A model generated the notes under the pieces. The model did not search any database. It was not told the DNA's origin and worked only from the letters and a program-made list of their open reading frames with translations. Positions 53,996-63,762 of a DNA stretch of 64,000 nucleotides are shown one piece after another. The stretch covers positions 62,001 to 126,000 of the forward strand of contig NZ_BMHV01000012.1 of the NCBI RefSeq assembly GCF_014641495.1. Direction: 5' to 3'. The DNA is from Terasakiella brassicae (GTDB taxonomy: Bacteria > Pseudomonadota > Alphaproteobacteria > Rhodospirillales > Terasakiellaceae). The translations under genes and the position numbers were made by a program. Each line of letters begins with the position of its first letter. The first letter of the stretch is position 1.

Positions 53996-56440
53996 ATGTT
54001 GTCTCATATGCGCTTACGGACCAAGCTTGTCTTGAGCTTTATGGTTGTTCTCGTCCTTATGATTGTAACATCGGGGCTGGCTTATAAACAATTTATGATG
54101 GTCGCACACGAAGTGGTGGAATATGCCCATATTGTAGAGGGGGCTTCCAAAGCCAGCCATATTGAAGCGCGTTTTCTCAAACTTCGAACCCATGCCCGTG
54201 AATATGCCGTTACGGGAAATAAAGAAGAAGGTGCGCAAGTTGAGAAAATCGGCACGGTTCTCGTTGATGATTTAAAGCGTGCACTGTCTGAAAATCAAGA
54301 CCCGGAACGCCAAGCCTTGCTTAAAGAAATGTTGGAAGATGCTCAAAAATATATGAGCGACTTTGCCTCTGTCAAAAAACTGGATGAGGAATACCGCAAT
54401 CTGGTTCGTAACGACATGATGCCCAAAGGTTTGCAAATGTCGATGGAACTTGACGGTATTCTTCAAGAGGTTGTCCGCAATGATACAAATGAAATTCGCA
54501 CACATATCGAAAATGCGATTAAGCATACGCTCATGGCACGGCTTTATTCCAATCAGTTGATTGGCAATAAAGATGTGACGGTTGAGGACAAGGTGAGAGA
54601 AGAATTTTTACGGCTTCATCAATCCGTTAAAGAATTACGTGCTGTTGCCCGCAATGCTCAAGATCTTGAATTGGCAGATCATATTGATCAATTGGCGACC
54701 AGTTATGAACAGACTTTGAATCAGGTTATCGAAGAAACTTCGGAAATTCATCATCTTGTTGATGGTGAAATGAAAGGGTTCGCCCGTGAACTTGTTGAAG
54801 ATGCGGAAAAGCTACAGATTTTAGCCGCCGAAGATGAAAGTCGAATTTCGGCGGAAACATTGGCTAATATTGAACTGGGCGAACGCGAACTGATTATTGT
54901 CGGCCTGTCGTCGTTTGTACTGGGGTTGGGGATGGCATGGTGGTTGGGCGGTACACTTGCCAAACCTGTTCAGGCCATCACCAAAGTGATGCATGCTTTG
55001 GCAAATAATGATCTGAATGTTCACGTTCCTTATACCGAAAACCGTGATGAATTGGGTGATATGGCATCTTCTGTAGAACATTTCAAAGAGGCAATGGCCG
55101 AAGTCAAGCGTATGGAAAAGCGCCAACAGGAAGATAAGCTAAAAGCCGAAGCCCAACGCCGCGTTGCCATGATCCAGATGGCTGATATTTTTGAAAGCAG
55201 TGTTGGCAAGGTTGTTGAGGCTGTGACCTCTGCCGCCACTCAGCTTCAGGCCTCTGCCGGACAAATGGCGCACACAGCCAAACAGACCAGCGAGCAAGCG
55301 ACCAACGTTTCTGCTGCGACGGAAGAGGCTTCCGCAAATGTACAGACTGTGGCTTCTGCCTCAGAAGAACTGGCAAGTGCAAATAGCGAAATTGGACGCA
55401 ATATGCAGAACTCGGCCCGCGTAACAGCGGATGCGGCCTCTAAAGCACAGGAAACCCATGAAACGGTCATTTCAATGGTGGATGAAGTCCGGCGCATTAC
55501 CAGCTTTGCAGAACTTATCAGCCAAATCGCAGACCAAACCAATATGCTGGCGCTAAATGCCACCATTGAATCGGCCCGCGCAGGTGAAGCCGGCAAAGGT
55601 TTTGCCGTTGTTGCCAGCGAAGTGAAATTGCTTGCACAACAAACCGCTGATGCCACAGAAGAGATCGTTAACCAAATCCGCCAAGTCAATCTGGTCACGC
55701 AACGCGCGGCACGGGAAATGGAAAACATCAGCCAATGCATTGGGGAAGCTGATAAACTGAGCAATTCAGTTGCCAGTACAATTGAAGAACAGGTTGCCGC
55801 AACGGCTGAAATTGCCCGCAGTGTGGAACAAGCCGCACAGGGAACGCAAATGGTTGCGAACAATATTACAATGGTGGAACAAGCCTCTGGCGAGACAGGT
55901 TTGGCCGCACAGGAAATTGCGCTATCGTCTCAGGAATTGTCAAAACAGGCAGAATTCCTGCGTGCAGAAGTCGGCAAGTTTCTTGAAAATATTCGTGCCA
56001 GCAACGAAAATAAGCAATTCCTTGCATGGTGTGATGATTTTTCATGTGATATCAAAGTGATAGATGATCATCATAAAACATTTTTTCAGGAAATTAACTA
56101 TTACCATGCCCGTATGCTGGATGGTATTACGGCGCAAGAAGTGGATGCCTCTTTAAACCGTATCCTGATTTCGTTTGAAGAACATCTGCGTGAAGAAGAA
56201 AGCGAAATGCGTCAGGCGCAGTATTCTCAGGTCGAATCCCACTGTGCAGCCCATAACGAAATCATGGCAAAATTAAACCAGATTGCACAACAACATTTTG
56301 ACGGAGATGACATTAGTCTGGATTTCTTTGATGCGCTCGCCAGTTGGCTGCGTGAACATACAGCAAAAGAAGATCGAGACTTCGCACAGTATCTTAAAGA
56401 AGAACGTCCCGATTTCATTGTTCAATTGGAAGCGGCCTAA
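53996..56440 (+). CDS. Chemoreceptor with C-terminal bacteriohemerythrin domain
   Basis: An 814-residue methyl-accepting protein. TM1 is about 9-30, a long helical periplasmic sensor about 31-295, TM2 about 300-320 ([19 protein letters not shown]), HAMP about 325-375 and the signalling domain about 400-660, with the tip [21 protein letters not shown] hemerythrin domain occupies about 690-805, with ligands in [38 protein letters not shown] and [13 protein letters not shown]. The di-iron tail should sense O2 or NO inside the cell, giving aerotaxis-type input at the cytoplasmic end of the receptor. It lies within the housekeeping cluster. Confidence 0.92.
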   Translation: MLSHMRLRTKLVLSFMVVLVLMIVTSGLAYKQFMMVAHEVVEYAHIVEGASKASHIEARFLKLRTHAREYAVTGNKEEGAQVEKIGTVLVDDLKRALSENQDPERQALLKEMLEDAQKYMSDFASVKKLDEEYRNLVRNDMMPKGLQMSMELDGILQEVVRNDTNEIRTHIENAIKHTLMARLYSNQLIGNKDVTVEDKVREEFLRLHQSVKELRAVARNAQDLELADHIDQLATSYEQTLNQVIEETSEIHHLVDGEMKGFARELVEDAEKLQILAAEDESRISAETLANIELGERELIIVGLSSFVLGLGMAWWLGGTLAKPVQAITKVMHALANNDLNVHVPYTENRDELGDMASSVEHFKEAMAEVKRMEKRQQEDKLKAEAQRRVAMIQMADIFESSVGKVVEAVTSAATQLQASAGQMAHTAKQTSEQATNVSAATEEASANVQTVASASEELASANSEIGRNMQNSARVTADAASKAQETHETVISMVDEVRRITSFAELISQIADQTNMLALNATIESARAGEAGKGFAVVASEVKLLAQQTADATEEIVNQIRQVNLVTQRAAREMENISQCIGEADKLSNSVASTIEEQVAATAEIARSVEQAAQGTQMVANNITMVEQASGETGLAAQEIALSSQELSKQAEFLRAEVGKFLENIRASNENKQFLAWCDDFSCDIKVIDDHHKTFFQEINYYHARMLDGITAQEVDASLNRILISFEEHLREEESEMRQAQYSQVESHCAAHNEIMAKLNQIAQQHFDGDDISLDFFDALASWLREHTAKEDRDFAQYLKEERPDFIVQLEAA

Positions 56441-56557
56441 AAATATGAAGCGTCAGCGCGTTTCAATTGAGATGCATATGACGGATTGTGCAATGCCCAC
56501 CTTTATGCTTTTATACCCTTTCTAACACAAAGAAGTCTTTGAGGGGGACGGACAAAG

Positions 56558-57037
56558 GTGCATCATTTACAAAAAATCGCCAATATTCAAATCGAAGAAT
56601 TGGATGGTATCCGCCTGAAACCGGAAGTGGAGCATGAACGCAAAGTTGCCGTATTCGATTTGCTCGAGGAAAACTATTTTGCCCCGGTTGGTGATGAAAT
56701 CGGTCCTTATGATGTGAAATTGTCGATTGAAGACGGAAAACGTCTTGTGTTGGATGTCGCCAAGGAAGGCAAAACGGACTATTTTATGCAAATCAAAGTC
56801 CCCTTGATGCCGGTACGTAAAATCGTCAAAGATTACTTTCTGGTGTGTGATAGCTATTTCAAAGCCATTAAAACGGCGTCTCCTGCCCAGATCGAAGCCA
56901 TTGATATGGGGCGGCGCGGCTTGCATAACGAAGGATCAACCATTTTGCGCGACCGGCTGGAAGAAAAGGTCCATGTGGACCACGATACGGCCCGTCGCCT
57001 TTTTACCCTTGTCTGTGTTCTCCATATTCGCCAGTGA
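56558..57037 (+). CDS. UPF0262 family protein
   Basis: A 159-residue protein matching the alphaproteobacterial UPF0262 family, including IGPYDVKLSIEDGKRLVLDV and a conserved IDMGRRGLHNEGS segment followed by LRDRLEEKVHVDHDTARRLFTLVCVLHIR. Starts at GTG with GGGGG upstream. Function is unknown. It usually lies between hisD and a low-molecular-weight phosphatase, as it does here apart from the inserted chemoreceptor. Confidence 0.88.
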   Translation: MHHLQKIANIQIEELDGIRLKPEVEHERKVAVFDLLEENYFAPVGDEIGPYDVKLSIEDGKRLVLDVAKEGKTDYFMQIKVPLMPVRKIVKDYFLVCDSYFKAIKTASPAQIEAIDMGRRGLHNEGSTILRDRLEEKVHVDHDTARRLFTLVCVLHIRQ

Positions 57038-57046
57038 GGATAAGGG

Positions 57047-57493
57047 GTGAGTGAACTGCCTTCCGCCATTTTATTCTGTTGCACGATGAATGCCATTCGC
57101 TCCCCTATGGCGGAAGGGATTATGAAATTGCTGCATGGCCGACAGATTTATGTCGATTCCTGTGGTGTTCGACTGGGACAGGAACTGGACGGTTTTGTCA
57201 TGGAAGTCATGGACGAGATCGGTATCGATATGTCCAAACATAAACCAAAGACATTTGATCAGCTTGAAGACAGTTTTTATGACCGTATTATAACTTTATC
57301 GCCCGAAGCCCATCACCATGCATTGGAAATGGCGGCCTATATGGATTGCGATGTCACCTTTTGGAATACGTTTGATCCCAGTCTGGAAACCGGCAGTCGC
57401 GAACAACGTCTTGAGGCATATCGTGCTGTACGCGACCAATTAATGATGCAGATCAAACGCGCTTTCCCCCGTCACGGTATGGTGGATGTTTAA
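57047..57493 (+). CDS. Low-molecular-weight protein-tyrosine phosphatase-like
   Basis: A 148-residue protein of the LMW-PTP/arsenate-reductase fold. The P-loop is CTMNAIRSPMAEGI, a CX5R motif with Cys13 and Arg19. The usual C-terminal catalytic Asp-Pro appears in NTFDPSLE. It starts at GTG, 9 bases after UPF0262. It may dephosphorylate protein tyrosine or act as an arsenate reductase. Context does not decide. Confidence 0.85.
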   Translation: MSELPSAILFCCTMNAIRSPMAEGIMKLLHGRQIYVDSCGVRLGQELDGFVMEVMDEIGIDMSKHKPKTFDQLEDSFYDRIITLSPEAHHHALEMAAYMDCDVTFWNTFDPSLETGSREQRLEAYRAVRDQLMMQIKRAFPRHGMVDV

Positions 57494-57603
57494 TGTTTAA
57501 TGCATGAAAAAATTGTGTTTTTATCTGACTTCCTTTGTTTTCTATACATCATTAGGTCATCTTGATATAACACGCAGCAGGATTCATTTTTTTGAGCGGA
57601 CTG

Positions 57604-59046
57604 ATGAAAGAAAATAAACTACGCTTTATCCTGATTTTGGCCGTCCTTATGGTGTTCGGCTTTATGGTGACAAGCCTGACCAGTTATTTTGCCGCTCATA
57701 ATTCGCTGTCCAAACAGATTTCCGAAACGGCACTGCCGCTGACCAGTGACAATATTTATTCTGAAATCCAGAATGACCTCCTGAAGCCGATTTTCATTTC
57801 ATCTTTGATGGCGCAAGATACATTTGTGCGTGACTGGACCATTCAGGGGGAAGAAGAACCGCATCGTTTGGTGCGATACCTTGCGGAAATTCAACGACAA
57901 TATAAAGCCGTTACCGCCTTTTTTGTTTCTGAAAAGACCAAACGTTATTATCACCCGACAGGTGTGATCAAGACACTTAGCCCCGAGGATAATATTGATA
58001 AATGGTATTATCATTTCCGCGATAGCGGGGAGGAATACGAGGTCAACGTTGATGCGGATACCGCAAACCCGGGCAAAATGACGATTTTCATCAATTATCG
58101 TGTTTTTGATTATGCGGGTAATTACATCGGGGCAACCGGTGTGGGCTTGAGTGTCAATAAAGTTCAGGAACTGATCCGTATCTATCAGGAACGTTATGGT
58201 CGCCGGGTTCTCTTTGTTGATCGCCAAGGTCAGGTTATGATGGCGTCCGAGCAATATCGCGGCGGATCCATTCGCAATACGCCGGGGCTGGAAAAGATTG
58301 CCACGCAAATTCTGGCGGTGCCCAGTGGAACGTATAGTTATGAACGCGATGGTAAAACGGTTCATCTGAACGCACGGCTGGTCCCTGAATTTCAATGGTA
58401 TTTACTGGTTGAACAGGAAGAAAAAACCGTTGAAGGCGAAATTACCAATAATCTTATCCGTAATCTGGCCGTCAGTCTGGTCATTTGTATCATTGTAATC
58501 AGTCTTGCGCATATGACCATCTCGCGCTACCAGAGGCGACTGGAAGATATGGCGATGAATGACAAGCTGACGAACGTTTCCAACCGACATATGTTTGACG
58601 CCGTTTTCGATCAGGTGGAACGCACATCCAAACGGCAAAATCATCCTGTCTCGTTGGTGATGATGGATATTGACCATTTTAAGACCATTAACGACACCTA
58701 TGGACATTGGGCAGGCGATAAAGTCATTGTGGCAATTGCCTCGACTTTAAAGGAGCGCCTTCGCGACTCCGACAGTATTTTTCGCTGGGGCGGGGAGGAA
58801 TTCCTCATTCTGTTGCCCGATTGCAGTCTGGAACGCGCTGCTGGGATTGCAGAAGATTTGCGCCGGGCAATCGCGGCCTCGACAGTGCGCGCAGATAGTG
58901 AAAATATAACGGTTACTGCAAGTTTTGGCGTGGCGGAGCAAGGTATAAACGAAGATTCACAGCAGGTGATGAAACGGGTTGATCATGCGCTTTATGCGGC
59001 AAAAGATGCGGGCCGCAACACTGTTGTGCGGGCTAAATTTGTGTGA
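57604..59046 (+). CDS. Membrane diguanylate cyclase with periplasmic Cache-type sensor
   Basis: A 480-residue protein. TM1 is about 8-30, a periplasmic Cache-like sensor about 35-275 (YYHFRDSGEEYEVNVDADTA, GATGVGLSVNKVQELI), TM2 about 283-305, and GGDEF about 320-480. The active site reads FRWGGEEFLILLP, and the RDSD I-site lies five residues before it, so it should make c-di-GMP with product inhibition. I use the ATG at 57604 over a TTG at 57592. It sits between the phosphatase and infA genes. Confidence 0.9.
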   Translation: MKENKLRFILILAVLMVFGFMVTSLTSYFAAHNSLSKQISETALPLTSDNIYSEIQNDLLKPIFISSLMAQDTFVRDWTIQGEEEPHRLVRYLAEIQRQYKAVTAFFVSEKTKRYYHPTGVIKTLSPEDNIDKWYYHFRDSGEEYEVNVDADTANPGKMTIFINYRVFDYAGNYIGATGVGLSVNKVQELIRIYQERYGRRVLFVDRQGQVMMASEQYRGGSIRNTPGLEKIATQILAVPSGTYSYERDGKTVHLNARLVPEFQWYLLVEQEEKTVEGEITNNLIRNLAVSLVICIIVISLAHMTISRYQRRLEDMAMNDKLTNVSNRHMFDAVFDQVERTSKRQNHPVSLVMMDIDHFKTINDTYGHWAGDKVIVAIASTLKERLRDSDSIFRWGGEEFLILLPDCSLERAAGIAEDLRRAIAASTVRADSENITVTASFGVAEQGINEDSQQVMKRVDHALYAAKDAGRNTVVRAKFV

Positions 59047-59140
59047 ATTCAAACACGTCTGATAACTCAACCCTCCCGGTTTGATAAAAAAGTCTTGACC
59101 TGAAGCGGATTCCTGAGCATTTTCCCCACCAACTAGCTAG

Positions 59141-59146
59141 TATAAT
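59141..59146 (+). promoter_or_regulatory. Likely -10 box of infA
   Basis: A perfect TATAAT lies 17 bases before the infA start. The -35 position (CATTTT at 59118-59123) is poor. Confidence 0.4.
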
Positions 59147-59162
59147 TTAAAAGGATATATCC

Positions 59163-59381
59163 GTGGCCAAAGAGGACATGATTGAATTTCAGGGCGTTGT
59201 GACAGAACTTCTCCCTAATGCTATGTTTCGTGTAAAGCTGGAAAACGACCACGAAATTTTGGCACATACTTCCGGTAAAATGCGCAAGAACCGCATCCGC
59301 GTTCTGGCAGGTGACAAGGTGACTGTTGAAATGACACCTTACGATCTGACCAAAGGCCGCATTACCTTCCGTTTCAAATAA
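59163..59381 (+). CDS. infA: Translation initiation factor IF-1
   Basis: A 72-residue single S1/OB-fold factor that binds the ribosomal A site during initiation. It matches IF-1 end to end: [50 protein letters not shown]. Starts at GTG with AAAGGA upstream. It heads the run infA-maf-RNase E/G-yacG. Confidence 0.97.
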   Translation: MAKEDMIEFQGVVTELLPNAMFRVKLENDHEILAHTSGKMRKNRIRVLAGDKVTVEMTPYDLTKGRITFRFK

Positions 59382-59399
59382 GATTTCGGGTTTTAGACA

Positions 59400-59978
59400 T
59401 TGCGTCTTGTCTTGGCTTCCGCCTCGCCCCGTCGGGTTGATCTTCTGGCTCAAATCGGCATTACAGCCGATCAGGTGGAACCTGCCCATATTGACGAAAC
59501 TCCGTTAAAAAACGAGTTGCCCCGCCAGCTTGCCTTACGCCTTGCCGTGGGAAAAGCGCAGGCGGTTTCTGCACACCACGAGGGAAGCCTTGTGGTGGGG
59601 GCTGATACCGTTGTCGGGGTCGGGCGACGCAGTTTGCCCAAAGCTGCCGATGCAGATGACGCGCGGCGTTATCTCTCCCTTTTATCCGGGCGGCGCCACC
59701 ATGTTTATGGGGGGCTGTGCATTGTCGATACAAAGGGAACGCTCCATACGCGCCTGATTGACACAGCCGTTAAATTTAAACGGCTGAGTGTCGAGGAAAT
59801 TGACGATTATATCGCCAGTGGTGAATGGGAAGGCAAGGCCGGTGCCTATGCCATCCAAGGGCGTGGCGGGGCTTTTGTTGAAAAAATCATCGGTTCCTAT
59901 ACCAACGTTGTCGGTTTATCTTTATATGAAACCAACAATATCTTAAATGGATTGGGCTATCGTTCTGTGAAAGGATAA
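59400..59978 (+). CDS. maf: Maf-type nucleoside triphosphate pyrophosphatase
   Basis: A 192-residue house-cleaning nucleotide pyrophosphatase acting on dTTP/UTP or modified nucleotides. It begins at TTG, giving MRLVLASASPRRVDLL, the family's N-terminal substrate motif. No ATG fits. VVGADTVV and the EWEGKAGAYAIQGRGG segment follow. It lies 18 bases after infA and 4 bases before the RNase gene. Confidence 0.93.
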   Translation: MRLVLASASPRRVDLLAQIGITADQVEPAHIDETPLKNELPRQLALRLAVGKAQAVSAHHEGSLVVGADTVVGVGRRSLPKAADADDARRYLSLLSGRRHHVYGGLCIVDTKGTLHTRLIDTAVKFKRLSVEEIDDYIASGEWEGKAGAYAIQGRGGAFVEKIIGSYTNVVGLSLYETNNILNGLGYRSVKG

Positions 59979-59982
59979 GACG

Positions 59983-61329
59983 ATGTACAGGTTGGCCATC
60001 GATCAAATCCCCGCAGAAACCCGCATTGCAATCCTCAAGGGTGACGATCTCGTCTCCCTGCATATTGAACGCAAGGGCCTCAGCCAACATACGCCTGTTC
60101 AGGCCGGCAATATCTATTGGGGGCGTGTGGTCAATGTTGTTCCCAGCCTGCAAGCGGCTTTTGTTGATTTTGGCGGCAAAGAAAACGGCTTCCTGCCTGC
60201 CAAGTCTCTAGGGTGTGACGATATCGCCAAGGCGGTTCAAAACGGGCAATATCTGTGCGTTCAAGTCAAAAAAGAACCCAGCGAAGATAAGGGCGCATTG
60301 CTGAGTGCGAAGATTGAGCTCAACGCTCCAGATTGCATTTTAACCCCGCTCCATCCCGGTATTAATGTATCACGTAAATTTACAGACGCCGATCAACGCC
60401 ACCAGATGCAGGAAACTTTGCGTGACGGACTGGGGCCGGATTTTGGTCTGATTGTGCGTACCAGTGCGCAGGCTTTAACGCCGGAGCAGGTTTTAGCGCA
60501 GGCAAAACAGTTGCAACACGCTTGGCAAGATATGCTGCAATTGCGCGCCAAACATCCCGTGTTGCTTTATGCTCCGACCGACTTTATTGAACAGGTCTGG
60601 CAACGTTATGCCTCCCTCCCTTTCGATGAAATCCTCGTCGAAGGTATGGAAGCCTTTCGTGCACTGAAACACTTCAACGCAGACGCACAGCTTTATAGCG
60701 ATAGCCAAGCGTTATTTGAACGCCTTGGCATTGAAGAACAGATCGAACAGGCGCTTGCGACAGAGGTTCCTTTGGTTGGGGGCGGGAGTATTGTGATTGA
60801 ACGCACAAAAGCCCTGATCGCGATTGATGTGAATATGGGCACGCGTACAGATCAGTATGACGATGACGGCAATCGATTGCAGCTCAATCTGATGGCGCTG
60901 GATGCGATAAAGCAGCAAATGGAATTGCGTAATCTGAGCGGTCAGATCTTTATAGATTTTGTACGCCTGAAATCAATAAAGGCCCGCAATCGTTTGCTTG
61001 AAGCCTGTAAAACCGTTTTTGCGCAGGATAAACGCTGCCAGTTACATGGGTTTACACGTTTGGGCTTGGTGGAAGTGTCGCGGGCGCGTAACGGTTATGG
61101 CTTGGATGAGCTCTACAACGACCCTTTAAGTCCGGCGCTTGCTCTGGTGCGACAGTTGGCTTATCTACGGGGGCGTAAACGTATTTTAATGGGTGCGCGC
61201 CTGTTTAGACTATGGCGGGAACCGGTGCTGAAAGACAGTCTGGATTGGTTGGAACAACGTCTTGGCTATCGCATTGACTATATACAAGATGATCGTTTGG
61301 CGCCGTTGAGTTACAAAATTGAAGAGTAG
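59983..61329 (+). CDS. rng: Ribonuclease E/G family protein
   Basis: A 448-residue endoribonuclease. An S1 domain at about 38-100 includes [20 protein letters not shown]. The catalytic DNase-I-like region has the metal-binding Asp in [11 protein letters not shown] and FIDFVRLK. The zinc-link CPxCxGxG usual in RNase G and E is missing. After [20 protein letters not shown] there are no paired cysteines. This short form is seen in alphaproteobacterial RNase E/G-like proteins next to maf and yacG. Full RNase E is probably encoded elsewhere. Confidence 0.9.
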   Translation: MYRLAIDQIPAETRIAILKGDDLVSLHIERKGLSQHTPVQAGNIYWGRVVNVVPSLQAAFVDFGGKENGFLPAKSLGCDDIAKAVQNGQYLCVQVKKEPSEDKGALLSAKIELNAPDCILTPLHPGINVSRKFTDADQRHQMQETLRDGLGPDFGLIVRTSAQALTPEQVLAQAKQLQHAWQDMLQLRAKHPVLLYAPTDFIEQVWQRYASLPFDEILVEGMEAFRALKHFNADAQLYSDSQALFERLGIEEQIEQALATEVPLVGGGSIVIERTKALIAIDVNMGTRTDQYDDDGNRLQLNLMALDAIKQQMELRNLSGQIFIDFVRLKSIKARNRLLEACKTVFAQDKRCQLHGFTRLGLVEVSRARNGYGLDELYNDPLSPALALVRQLAYLRGRKRILMGARLFRLWREPVLKDSLDWLEQRLGYRIDYIQDDRLAPLSYKIEE

Positions 61330-61333
61330 AAAA

Positions 61334-61534
61334 ATGACTGATGAAAAAAGAGTGGAATCCTTACCGCTGACGAAAACAGGACTTTGTCCGAATTGCAATA
61401 AGCCAAGCGATGTCAAATACCGTCCGTTTTGTTCAAAACGCTGCGCCGATGTGGATTTGGGGCAATGGTTAAATGAGGGCTACTGCATTGAATCAGAAGA
61501 AGAAAATAACTTTGATGAGGAGGATGTCACCTAA
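61334..61534 (+). CDS. yacG: DNA gyrase inhibitor YacG (zinc-binding)
   Basis: A 66-residue zinc protein, with CPNC at about 19-22 and the second pair in [19 protein letters not shown]. YacG binds GyrB and blocks DNA binding. The ATG at 61334 lies 4 bases past the RNase stop and has GAAGAG upstream. A poly-acidic tail ([10 protein letters not shown]) ends the protein. Confidence 0.92.
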   Translation: MTDEKRVESLPLTKTGLCPNCNKPSDVKYRPFCSKRCADVDLGQWLNEGYCIESEEENNFDEEDVT

Positions 61535-61592
61535 GCTGGCGGCGTTAAGTTTTTTTTCTGTCACATGGATGCATTTTTTTTGAAAAAGACAC

Positions 61593-61621
61593 TAGACAGA
61601 AGCGCAACCCTGCTCTATAAC
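61593..61621 (+). promoter_or_regulatory. Promoter of tRNA-Phe
   Basis: TAGACA (61593-61598) and TATAAC (61616-61621) are separated by 17 bases, 44 bases ahead of the tRNA, with a G/C-rich stretch at the expected start point. Confidence 0.55.
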
Positions 61622-61665
61622 CCCTCCCACGCAGCACAGAGCCGACGCTGCGAAACATACGGTAA

Positions 61666-61741
61666 GCCCGGGTAGCTCAGTCGGTAGAGCAGCGGATTGA
61701 AAATCCGCGTGTCGGTGGTTCAAGTCCGCCCCCGGGCACCA
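61666..61741 (+). tRNA. tRNA-Phe (anticodon GAA)
   Basis: 76 nucleotides with encoded CCA. The acceptor GCCCGGG pairs with CCCGGGC. The D-arm contains AGCTCAGTCGGTAGAGC, the anticodon loop is TTGAAAA, and the T-loop GGTTCAAGTCC is standard. It marks the boundary between the housekeeping run and the accessory region. Confidence 0.96.
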
Positions 61742-61893
61742 TTTTCCTGATAAAGTTCAAGAAGTTAGGTGATGGTTGAGAAATTTTCTCCCATCGTTTT
61801 ATTTTTTCTCCCAATTTTCCCCCAAAGCATAAACCTGTCGATTACTTGTCAACGCCATTTTCAATTCGTTAGAATTTTCTAACAAAAATATTC

Positions 61894-62316
61894 TTATGAC
61901 CGATCCCGCCGCTTTGCCTTTTCTTTTAGGGCAAGAATGCGATCATCAAGGTCGCCGCGTTCCACCATCTTACGGACATGGTTCAGCACGTCCACCACAT
62001 CATCCAAACTATCGCCACACAGGATGCTGGGTTTGTTGTCATCCAATGCGAGTATGTAACTACTGCCGTAACGAAGTTCCAAGAAGTATTGCCCTGATTC
62101 GTCTCTAAACCACCACTGACGTGGTTTAGCAGCAACCATGCGCTTGACCTTATTACCTTCGCCATCATCGACGTATCTGTATCTGGAAACTTTATACGCT
62201 GGATCGGCGATTAACCCCAATTGATTGTCGATGCCACCGATCACCACGTCGCGCGGTTTCGGTCGGCGTGTCTCGGCTCGTAACGGCTTACGTTTATCAC
62301 TCAGTTTCAGTTCCAT
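61894..62316 (-). CDS. Uncharacterised mobile-element-type protein (DUF6641-like)
   Basis: A 140-residue basic protein. The first half is charged (MELKLSDKRKPLRAETRRPK). The second half shows the pattern KPRQWWFRDESGQYFLELRYGSSYI and an ERGDLDDRI end. I recall this as DUF6641, a family frequent on integrated elements. I cannot verify it. The ATG at 62314-62316 has a GGAGGGTG ribosome site. The 152-base gap between tRNA-Phe and this gene holds only A/T-rich DNA with repeated TTTTCTCCC-type stretches. A regulatory or handling role is unknown. Confidence 0.65.
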   Translation of the reverse strand: MELKLSDKRKPLRAETRRPKPRDVVIGGIDNQLGLIADPAYKVSRYRYVDDGEGNKVKRMVAAKPRQWWFRDESGQYFLELRYGSSYILALDDNKPSILCGDSLDDVVDVLNHVRKMVERGDLDDRILALKEKAKRRDRS

Positions 62317-62392
62317 AAAGACACCCTCCATATTGTTATATGAAGGGTATCTATCATCGCATACGCGGCCAATATTTGAACGGTATGTTCGG

Positions 62393-62686
62393 TCAACTTT
62401 GTTGACGAACGTGGCCTGTCGGCCGCTGACGTTTTTTCCAAACAATCAAATGACAAGCACCCCACATGGTTAAACTGTCTTCTATGTAATCACGATCCAC
62501 AAGATACCCCATCGTATCTGTGACATGAACAGCATGACCAGACAGGTACATCTGTTTCACAAATCGTAGGGCTTGTTCTTTGGTACGAATGACGGGCATT
62601 GCATCCTTGCGCATTTGTTTGTGTAGGCGGCGCAAAACATCCTCGTGGTGTTCATGCCCTTCTGGTGCGTTCTTCATGTATAGCAT
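62393..62686 (-). CDS. Uncharacterised 97-residue protein
   Basis: A small basic protein, beginning MLYMKNAPEGHEHHEDVLRR, with His-rich and Arg/Lys-rich parts and the segment DTMGYLVDRDYIEDSLTMWG. I use the ATG at 62684-62686, which has GGAG 6 bases upstream, instead of a TTG start at 62698. It is upstream of the DUF6641-like gene on the same strand, 76 bases apart, and divergent from the next pair. It is not recognised. Confidence 0.55.
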   Translation of the reverse strand: MLYMKNAPEGHEHHEDVLRRLHKQMRKDAMPVIRTKEQALRFVKQMYLSGHAVHVTDTMGYLVDRDYIEDSLTMWGACHLIVWKKRQRPTGHVRQQS

Positions 62687-62846
62687 ATGTATCTCCAATG
62701 CAGATGAATGTGATTCTTCAAGTTCTGAACTTGAAGTGATCCTTCTATTTATCGCTAATCTTTCAGCGCCAATGTTTCCGTGGAAACTTTCGTATGTCCT
62801 TCATGGATAAATATTTAACAGTTGAATTTTTATCAAAGGAATCGCA

Positions 62847-63137
62847 ATGCACTGCGTAACTGAACAGGTCTATGACGTTTTGCGTGGTACAAACGTCATC
62901 ACCAATATCGACACCTTGTCCAACTGGACAGGGAGATGCGGATCGTATTTACGATCTATCTGGTCAAAAGAAATGCAAGCATCCACAGACGCGCTGGTCG
63001 TTCTGTATTTCAAACTCCATGAACAAAAGGGCAAGGTGGAAAATGCCGCACATCAAGCGGTTCTTGAGGATATGCAACGCCTCATTTGGCTCAATATCCA
63101 GACACGGGTGATGAATAAATTGGAGGGCATAGCATGA
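62847..63137 (+). CDS. Small helix-turn-helix-like protein (DUF6626-like)
   Basis: A 96-residue protein. Residues about 15-55 (TLSNWTGRCGSYLRSIWSKEMQASTDALVVLYFKL) fit a pattern I associate with DUF6626, a small family common on integrated elements that resembles a helix-turn-helix. An AAGGAA ribosome site precedes the ATG. The stop overlaps the next gene's start by 4 bases. It could be a small regulator. Confidence 0.55.
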   Translation: MHCVTEQVYDVLRGTNVITNIDTLSNWTGRCGSYLRSIWSKEMQASTDALVVLYFKLHEQKGKVENAAHQAVLEDMQRLIWLNIQTRVMNKLEGIA

Positions 63138-63607
63138 GGTTAATGGAACTTGAAAACGCCACTCTTATGACAGGAAAAACCGAAATATTTGATTGCAATA
63201 AAGTCTGGGTGGTGCCTGTGCGTATTTTGGGATCAACCAAGATACGTGCAAATAGTGAACCCAAAAATGCGTGGCTGGAACTCGACCAAGGCGATCATAC
63301 GATCATGGATGCGCCAAGTGAGATTACCTTTGAAAAACTGAATAATAATGAATGGCTGGTGCTGTGTGAATGTTACGGTACCGTCGTACTCAAAGGACTT
63401 CCTTCATTGAATTCTTGTGAAGAAGTGATCCGTGTGATGACACCTGTTGTTTGGACGGACAGAGGATGGGGTGCTTTGGAAAAGCCATCTATTCGCACCT
63501 CTGGTTCCATAACGACTATCAACCTTGATACTCCAAGTATCTATAAACTGGTCAGGAATTGCAGCACCAGTGAATTTGCGGATGATGATGGGTATGTGAC
63601 GTTTTAG
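63134..63607 (+). CDS. Uncharacterised 157-residue protein
   Basis: A soluble, probably beta-rich protein (VWVVPVRILGSTKIRANSEP, NEWLVLCECYGTVVLKG), with no signal peptide. It is translationally coupled (ATGA overlap) to the small protein before it and is followed by a strong terminator, so the two form a complete operon. It is not recognised. Confidence 0.6.
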   Translation: MRLMELENATLMTGKTEIFDCNKVWVVPVRILGSTKIRANSEPKNAWLELDQGDHTIMDAPSEITFEKLNNNEWLVLCECYGTVVLKGLPSLNSCEEVIRVMTPVVWTDRGWGALEKPSIRTSGSITTINLDTPSIYKLVRNCSTSEFADDDGYVTF

Positions 63608-63630
63608 AAATAAGACAATATTATACCATT

Positions 63631-63658
63631 TAGACCAAAAATAATTTTGGTCTATTTT
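63631..63658 (+). terminator. Rho-independent terminator
   Basis: A perfect 10-bp stem, TAGACCAAAA (63631-63640) with TTTTGGTCTA (63645-63654), has a 4-base loop, then TTTT. It ends the two-gene unit. Confidence 0.85.
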
Positions 63659-63762
63659 CAGGCTTTCTAACGAACGGTTGGTTCGAAACGCGAGATTGTT
63701 AGATCACGCTCAGGATACCTGTTTATCGAACGCTGGCCGCCCGTATTGTCATATTGCGAAGG

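Noticed and set aside
61742-61893. TTTTCTCCC-type repeats after tRNA-Phe as a possible CRISPR or direct-repeat array
   Set aside because: The pieces are short and irregular, with no spacer pattern.
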